From assembly GCF_020382885.2 (NCBI RefSeq), contig NC_058507.1:1411715-1475714 (forward strand): a DNA stretch of 64,000 nucleotides, written 5' to 3'. This document shows, one piece after another, positions 58,101-64,000 of the stretch (within the stretch, counting starts at the first letter, position 1; the number at the start of each line of letters is the position of its first letter). The notes under the pieces were generated by a model. That model was given only the letters and a program-made list of their open reading frames with translations. It was not told the DNA's origin and searched no databases. The translations under genes were made by a program, and so were the position numbers. The DNA comes from Scatophagus argus. Lineage: Eukaryota > Chordata > Actinopteri > Scatophagidae.

Positions 58101-61100
58101 CAGACAGTAACTAGAGCCAGATGTCTGACTCTGCTGAGAGTGAAATCATGGAGGAGACGAGGCACACGGCAGGAAAGAGCAGCGCGAGGAGAGGAAAGAA
58201 GGAGGGAGAAGGCAAAAGAGTGGGAGGCAGTAGAGAAAAGATTAGACTGGATCGGAGATGAGAGGAGATTAGACAAGATGAGACTCGAGGGCAAGAGATG
58301 AAGAAAGCACAGAGGAGAGAAGAGGGGATTAATGCCAAAAAGTAGTGAGGAGGAGGAACGATAAAAGAGAAGGAAATAGACTAAAGGCAAAGAGGGCTGG
58401 AGGAGGGATGAGAGGAGAAAAGATGTACAGGAGATCCAAGAGTGGAAGGCGTTGCTCGATTGAAAAACCAGACCTCGATTTTATCAGATTGTGAGATGTA
58501 AATTCTCATTACGGCCGGCAGAGGCAGAACAGAAAGCATTATGGTAAACAGGCTTTGTGTGAGACTTCCTCCCATGAGCGAGACCATTGGGTGGGAACAG
58601 TGCAGCTCTTCCTGTGAGCACAAATGATTTCAACTGTGTAGCAACTCCAGCCCTGAGTTTTAGATTGTGTTGTCATTCGCACTGCAGATGCAGATCAAAT
58701 ATCTGCTGTTGCATTCAAAAGTGGGACATGGAGATGGGATTTGACGCTTGCACCACTCGGTTAATGATAGAAACTTGTGAACTGCTGAGATGTTTACTTC
58801 TGCACATTTTTTGTTTTGGCAGAGATGGATGCATTCACACACTTCTATGACTACACTACACAGTGTGCTATTGTACCTTTTACTCCACCACATTTATCCA
58901 GCAGCTGTACCTCTGCAGTCTGAATTGCAGTACTTGTTACATGGTGTTACTTTGATATCCATGAACAAGTTGAATGCAGCATGGCTGACTGTCCACATAC
59001 TGCGTTCAGTAACACTCTGTGGATTTCTGTAGGTTTAGTTTGCTGTCTTATTGTGTCGTCGTGTGAGTGAGTGTGAAGTAAAACATTGTTCTCATGTTGA
59101 CATTTAAAGGTGAAAATGTTAACAAATTAAATACAAATTAACTTTCAAAGAGAGGATATTGACATCCTTTCCCACAGACCTGACTTTTTTCCATGTATGT
59201 AGTGTTGAAAGTCAAACACAGCACACCCTGAGAGCCGTGTGCTTTGGCCGTATGTGTGTGGACTGTGTATTTGTACAGTATACGTCACGTGGGGGAGCAG
59301 AGAGCGAAGCCGACGCTGAGGCTGACACTCAATAAGTAGTGTGCAGAGAACCACCGGCCACACAAAGCAACCACCGTGTCCATAAAACTGTGAGAGAGGC
59401 GACTGCTGCAGCACCGCCGTGGCCTCAGGCACAGGGCCAGAGCGAGCAGGCAAACATGGCCGTGGGACCCAGTGACCGCACTCTGTTTGCACATGGACAG
59501 AGGACACTGTTTGGACAACATCTCCACAGACGGTTTCCTCTGTCTCGCCCTCCCTTCTCTCCCTTCAGACTTGATGCTGGGTTTTCCCCAAACAAGCGTT
59601 GGTGCGAGCGTGATGGTGTCTGGCGGCGTCTCATCCGGCTTCACAGCTAATCCGCGCACTTAAAGGCGCCTGTTGCTCAACCAAAACCCTCCCTCTGAGC
59701 TGACCCCATTTTTGAAGACTTCTCAGTCTGTAATAGACACTTGAAAGTGCAGCCTGGTGAAGGGGAACACCTGTGGGACGTCCTCACGGGGGCTGTCTGT
59801 CCGCCGTGTCTGCTGGAATCAGACAGCCACATACTGTTGTGTTTTGTCCTTCAGTAAAAGACGCTCAACATGTTCGAACGTGCGAACGTGTTCTCAGTGA
59901 CAGCGTTAACATGCAGCTGAGCCTGATGGGAACGTCACCAGTTCTGTAGGTATTTGGTCGTAGGAACGTGAGTTTAATGTGTGCCAAACGTCATGGAGAC
60001 ATTTCAGTCGTAACCTCAAATGTAAACCTCATGGTGGCACTAAATGTTCGATCTTCTGTCTTTGTTGCTTTGTCAGTAGTTAGTCAGTGAGTTAGTTGGG
60101 GTCTAAATTGCCATTTGGATCACAAAATGGTGTTATATTGATTCTTTTTACAACGCTGTATATCTGTTGTCTGCCAGGATGCAATTTTGATTGATCAAGA
60201 TGAAATATATCCAGTTAACACAGTCAGATTTGTTTGAGTTTGGCCATAAAAGGGAGAAACCACACATAAATAACTAATCAGTTAACCGCTAATGCATTAC
60301 ATTTACTGTTATTATTTACTTTTCCATTAAGGTCAAGCTGTGAAATCAGCACATGCCTTTGGATAATTGCGGGTCAGATTCAGCCGTGCTTAGTTTGTCC
60401 ACTTCACCAACAGCTACTTTGGCAGATAAGCAGCCATTGTTCAGAACAAAGCTGATCTCTGTGTGACAAAAATACGTTTGTGCAGTAAAATACAAAGAGG
60501 CTGGAGTTCAGCACTGAGCACAGAACAGCTCTCTGTCCATGCAACATGTCAGCACAGGAGGTATCATGTGGAAGTTCACCTGGCAGACTGACACACTTCA
60601 TGAAGGGCAAACGGAGAGCTTTAGAGTGAGACATGTTGTTAGACCTGTGTGTCCTACACACCTCAGTGGTACAGAAGGCCTTCACTCACTGCTGCTGGAT
60701 GGAGAAAATGTTAATGTTGTTCACCAGAACAAGATGGCGGTGCTCGTATCTGGGATGCTTTAGCTCCGCTTTTGTGTAGTGGGAGGAAGTGGAGACGTGT
60801 CGGCCATCTTTACGTGTGTCGGTGACGACAGCAGGATGAGCGGAAAGAGAAGGAAACCCACTCAGGATCAGATTTTAGCTTGTGTAGTCATGCAGTTTGT
60901 GCTGTTAGGAGACAAATGATCTGAGTCACATGAGGCAAAAGAGAATCTGACTTTGGACACTTTGAGCTGCAGCGTGAAGCCAGTGTTTCTTTCCCTCCCT
61001 CATCGCTGCTACACAACGAGTGCATCTGATAAGGAAACAGCAGAACTGCTGAAATATTTATGAGGGCCTTTGAGTCCAGCCGCACCAGCAGATAATCGTA

Positions 61101-61743
61101 TCCTCTGTAGCTGAACGCCAGCTGCGGCTCACACACTTTTATTACCAGGTCAGAACAATAATCATGAAGGGCTCTGATATCTGCACTTTGATGCAGAGAC
61201 TCATTATCTACTCAAGTTATGTATTGCAAAATATGAAGCGCAGCGTAACAGGGATCACAGGCAAAGTGCAGCATGGGATGTGCTAAACGGTCGAAATGAG
61301 TGCAGCTTTAAAATGTTTCAAATTATTTTGCTTTGTTTTCAGTGTATTCAGGTGTCTTAAATGAATTTCCAGCTTCATAAAAGTTGGAAACCTGCATTGT
61401 TTCATCCATGCGTTGTTGTTATCAAGTAAAAAAGTCACAAGTTAGTCACAAGTTTTTATTCAGTTATGTTAATTTATTTGCCTCGTTCACGTCGTTGTGA
61501 TTTGTTTTGGTAGAAGTTAGAAGAGTTCAGACAGCACTGTTATGTCCTTCCTCTGTGAGGAAGAATCCATCAGTGATTCAGAGTTTAAATCTTACGTGTT
61601 TAAACAAGTTTTAAGCGTGCACATCTCAGCTGTGTGTCCCTTCACCTCCACAGTATCCCTTCTCACTGGGATTCAGCCTGGCCCTCTGCTGGTGTCTGCT
61701 GGTCTGCTTCAGCCGAATCTACATGGGGATGCACTCGGTCCTG
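55118..61743 (+). CDS. SGPP1: Sphingosine-1-phosphate phosphatase 1, 3' end outside window
   Basis: Exon 1 (55118-56014) encodes 299 residues and exon 2 (61654-61743) 30 more in phase 0; the remaining exon or exons lie to the right of the window. The enzyme removes the phosphate from sphingosine-1-phosphate at the ER membrane. It is a lipid phosphate phosphatase with three motifs. Motif 1 is KDVIGWSRP (Lys249, Arg256). Motif 2 is PSTH at 276-279. Motif 3 is SRIYMGMH (Arg320, His326), whose Asp should be the fourth residue after His326, in the next exon. The start [20 protein letters not shown] matches the human N-terminus (LQDPQKVARFQRLCG), and [12 protein letters not shown] the human LRRNSLTGEEGQ. 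Between them is a long Gly/Ala/Thr-rich insert. The nearby SYT16 fits SGPP1 rather than SGPP2. Confidence 0.92.
56532..56557. repeat. (CTGT)n microsatellite
   Basis: About six tetranucleotide units in SGPP1 intron 1. Confidence 0.9.
59970..60060. repeat. Dispersed teleost repeat fragment
   Basis: Contains CGTCATGGAGACATTTCAGT and AACCTCATGGTGGCACTAAA, hallmarks of the same widespread fish repeat seen in SNAPC1 intron 9. Boundaries are approximate. Confidence 0.35.
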
Positions 61744-61750
61744 GTGAGTC

Positions 61751-61783
<33 letters not shown>

Positions 61784-64000
61784 GCATGCATGCAGATGGT
61801 GCCAGCCTCGCCACTTGCAGTGCCAGTTTGGCGTCGGCGTCCGTTTGGACACGATAGCTGACATGTGGGAAACAGTATCTGACCAGCAGTCACCTCGGCT
61901 CCAGAATTCACACACAGCAACCACACATATTAACAACACAAGTCAAAAACTGTGAATGTGCAGAGAAGGGATTTGGTCATTTTCCTGGAGACTTTCTGAC
62001 TGTGGCACAGAAATGGTTTGGAAAGGCTGACAGTAATAACAGGAGTGCAGCTGTTTGATTTCTGTGGCGTCAGACTGCAGCTGTCAAACTAACACATAAT
62101 TCTGTCACGGTAATTTGAAAACATGCCACACAGTGTGACAGGAAAGAGTCGCAGGTCAGAGAAGCTGAGTGTGTGTTCCTGTGTGGCGTCCTACAGCTGC
62201 TCTGTGTCATCAGCGGGCGATCGGTCGAGGTCGATTGATTATCTGATCAGCACGGCTCTGCCTGCTCGTGTCCTCCTCCAGCTTCATCACTCTGTGAGCT
62301 CAGTGAACTGACGGTGGGTCAGTCGTTCAGAGGTCAGGCTGATAGTGACTTTGCACTCACAGTCACTGCACATAATGTGAATGTTTAACATCTCACAGTC
62401 AACAACTGAGCTCCATCAGCTGCTGAAGACAGCAGCTAAAAGCTCCAAAACAGCTGGTAAATGGATCTGTGGTTCACGTTCATGTGTCAGCTGTTGTGAA
62501 CAATAATCTGAAGAGAACAATAAGGCTTGATGTCTGTGACATATGAGTGAACACGGAGGTCGTCTCCGGTCACCTTAACTCCACTCTGTCTTTGCACAGC
62601 AGGTGGTCATTTGCTGTTTCATTCGTGTTCAGAATCTCCCAGAAGCTTTGAGGTGAGCTCAGAGAAACACTTCCTCTGCAGCAGACGAACGCCGAGCAGT
62701 GTGATCTGCTCGAACGTCCAGGCCAAGTAATCACACACAGAAGCATGTTTGGTTGGACTTGGACTCTGAAAAGTCCTTGTGGTGTTGTGTGTGTGGTGCG
62801 ATTAGCAGGCAGGGTGTGAAACAGGAAGCCTGAAAGCAGAAGGTGGAGTCTTAACTTAAGCCTCCACACAATGGTTTTCCTGCTGCAGAAATGTGGAGAA
62901 AACAATCCGAGTTTACTAACATCCGTCAGGCTGCTGGTGTACACCCAGCAGGGAGGAAGGCGGCTGACATGATGATCTTGGATGCTCCCTGAAATCACAT
63001 CATAATAATAATAATTTCATTTTTATCGCTCTGAATGCATGTTTACTGAGGACATGTTAAAGTTCCTTCATGCTGAAATGATCACAACGTCCTGTCAAAG
63101 GTGATGAAGGAAACCGTATCTTCTTCCTGTGTTCCTGATCTGGAATATGCATCACGTCTTCCACATGACGAGGCCTTCGTCTGTCTCACGGTGGTTAACA
63201 CAGTCAGCAGCAACATCTCACACTTCTTACCATAGAGCTACTCGGGCATATTCGTGCCTGCAAAAACCTGCTCCTGCAGCTTTTATCTGCTGCTCTCACG
63301 TCAGCAGACTGTTTTGCCGACAGCAGGGTTTGAGTGAGATGAGATGGCTGCTGCACAGTACAGGTACAGTCATGAAAACACAATCGAACAGCACCTGGTG
63401 GGTGTGTTTCCCTGCTGCCCTGCAGCGTTACAGTGAGTCTGGGTAATGAACATCCAGTGGATAATAAAAAGCCCTTAGTGAGACCTGTGTCTCTTTGTGA
63501 AGTGCAGTAGTCTTTTAGTTTTGAAGTCCTTTTTGTTTAGTTTAGAGATTTGTCAAAAATGATAAATAAGCATAAAGAAAATTTTACTGACTTAACATAA
63601 TCATATCAAAATAAATAACTGAAGTTTGTTATAGCATCATATTTCTTTCGCAAGTCGTATTTGTTTTCAGAATATTGACAACACAGCAGTCCTTTATGGC
63701 CTCTGCGTGTTTGGTTGTGCAAAACAATCTCATCCCACGAGGAAGAGGAAGACGTCCGGCATGTTGTTGTCGCCATCCTGATGTCAAACTGCTGCATCTG
63801 GATAGAGAAAGATTCAGATAATGTGCGTCTTAGCCTTCCCTCCCCTCATGTGTGCTTAAACTGCAGCATATGAACTTCTTTTTAAAGCGGCAGGAGTCGG
63901 ATATCAGCTGAAAAAATCCAAATTGACTGGACGAGTAAGTAAGTAAGTAATAAACATAAATGATTTTTGTTGTAGAGTTTTAGCTCTAAAGTTGGGTTCT
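61744..64000 (+). other. SGPP1 intron 2 (partial)
   Basis: Non-coding to the right edge. It starts with a CA/CG microsatellite at 61751-61792. No further SGPP1 exon was recognised, so the last exons lie beyond the window. Confidence 0.5.

Larger units (their letters stand above)
56015..61653 (+). other. SGPP1 intron 1
   Basis: No exon was recognised. It contains a CTGT microsatellite at 56532-56557, a purine-rich GAGGA/GGAGA stretch at about 58140-58420, hAT-like MITE sequence near 58850-58940, and a fragment of a common dispersed repeat at about 59900-60050. Confidence 0.55.

Noticed and set aside
61680-61696. A CTCF-like CCCTCTGCTGGTG motif
   Set aside because: It lies within SGPP1 exon 2 and encodes conserved residues of the enzyme, so the match is explained by coding constraint.
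1-64000. CRISPR arrays, bacterial operons, phage, toxin or viral genes
   Set aside because: None was seen. The gene structure is vertebrate, and the regular repeats are microsatellites and a satellite array without unique spacers.

Overview
The window is nuclear DNA from a ray-finned (teleost-type) fish. Genes are split into exons by GT-AG introns, and the recognisable proteins are vertebrate ones: DTD2, YIPF6, SNAPC1, SYT14/16, a SERTAD4-like protein and SGPP1. The non-coding DNA holds repeats typical of fish, including a deleted Tc1 transposon, a tRNA-derived SINE, TTAA-flanked MITEs, hAT-like MITEs, LINE-like tails and many CA microsatellites. No operons, CRISPR arrays, rRNA genes or functional tRNA genes were seen. 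All exon models come from reading splice sites, phase and protein similarity by eye.

Layout. Positions 72-2559 (+) hold five exons of a GIN1/integrase-type H2C2 zinc-finger protein, cut by the left edge. It runs in a compatible splice phase into DTD2 (2700-3957, +). Positions 6252-9270 (-) hold a four-exon F-box/leucine-rich protein whose first intron contains about 725 bp of GAGACA-type satellite. YIPF6 (12126-13035, -) and SNAPC1 (13855-17393, +) lie head to head about 0.8 kb apart. SYT16 (18897-41474, +) covers more than a third of the window, with a 13-nt coding first exon, an 11.6-kb first intron and six further exons encoding a membrane anchor and two C2 domains. A SERTAD4-like gene (49711-52320, +) follows. 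SGPP1 (55118 onward, +) has its first two exons here and leaves the window on the right.

How it fits together. SNAPC1, SYT16 and SGPP1 are near neighbours on human chromosome 14q23, so the right two thirds is a conserved block. The SERTAD4-like gene beside SYT16 mirrors the SYT14-SERTAD4 pair on human 1q32, which suggests an ancient paired ohnologue. The genes do unrelated jobs (tRNA proofreading, ubiquitin ligase adaptor, Golgi membrane protein, snRNA gene transcription, membrane trafficking, transcription co-regulation, sphingolipid turnover). The neighbourhood is shared ancestry rather than a pathway.

The points most worth a second look are the possible integrase zinc-finger/DTD2 fusion together with altered DTD2 signature motifs, the SERTAD4-like ohnologue, and the TTAA-type MITE families, with two full copies of one family in opposite orientation.
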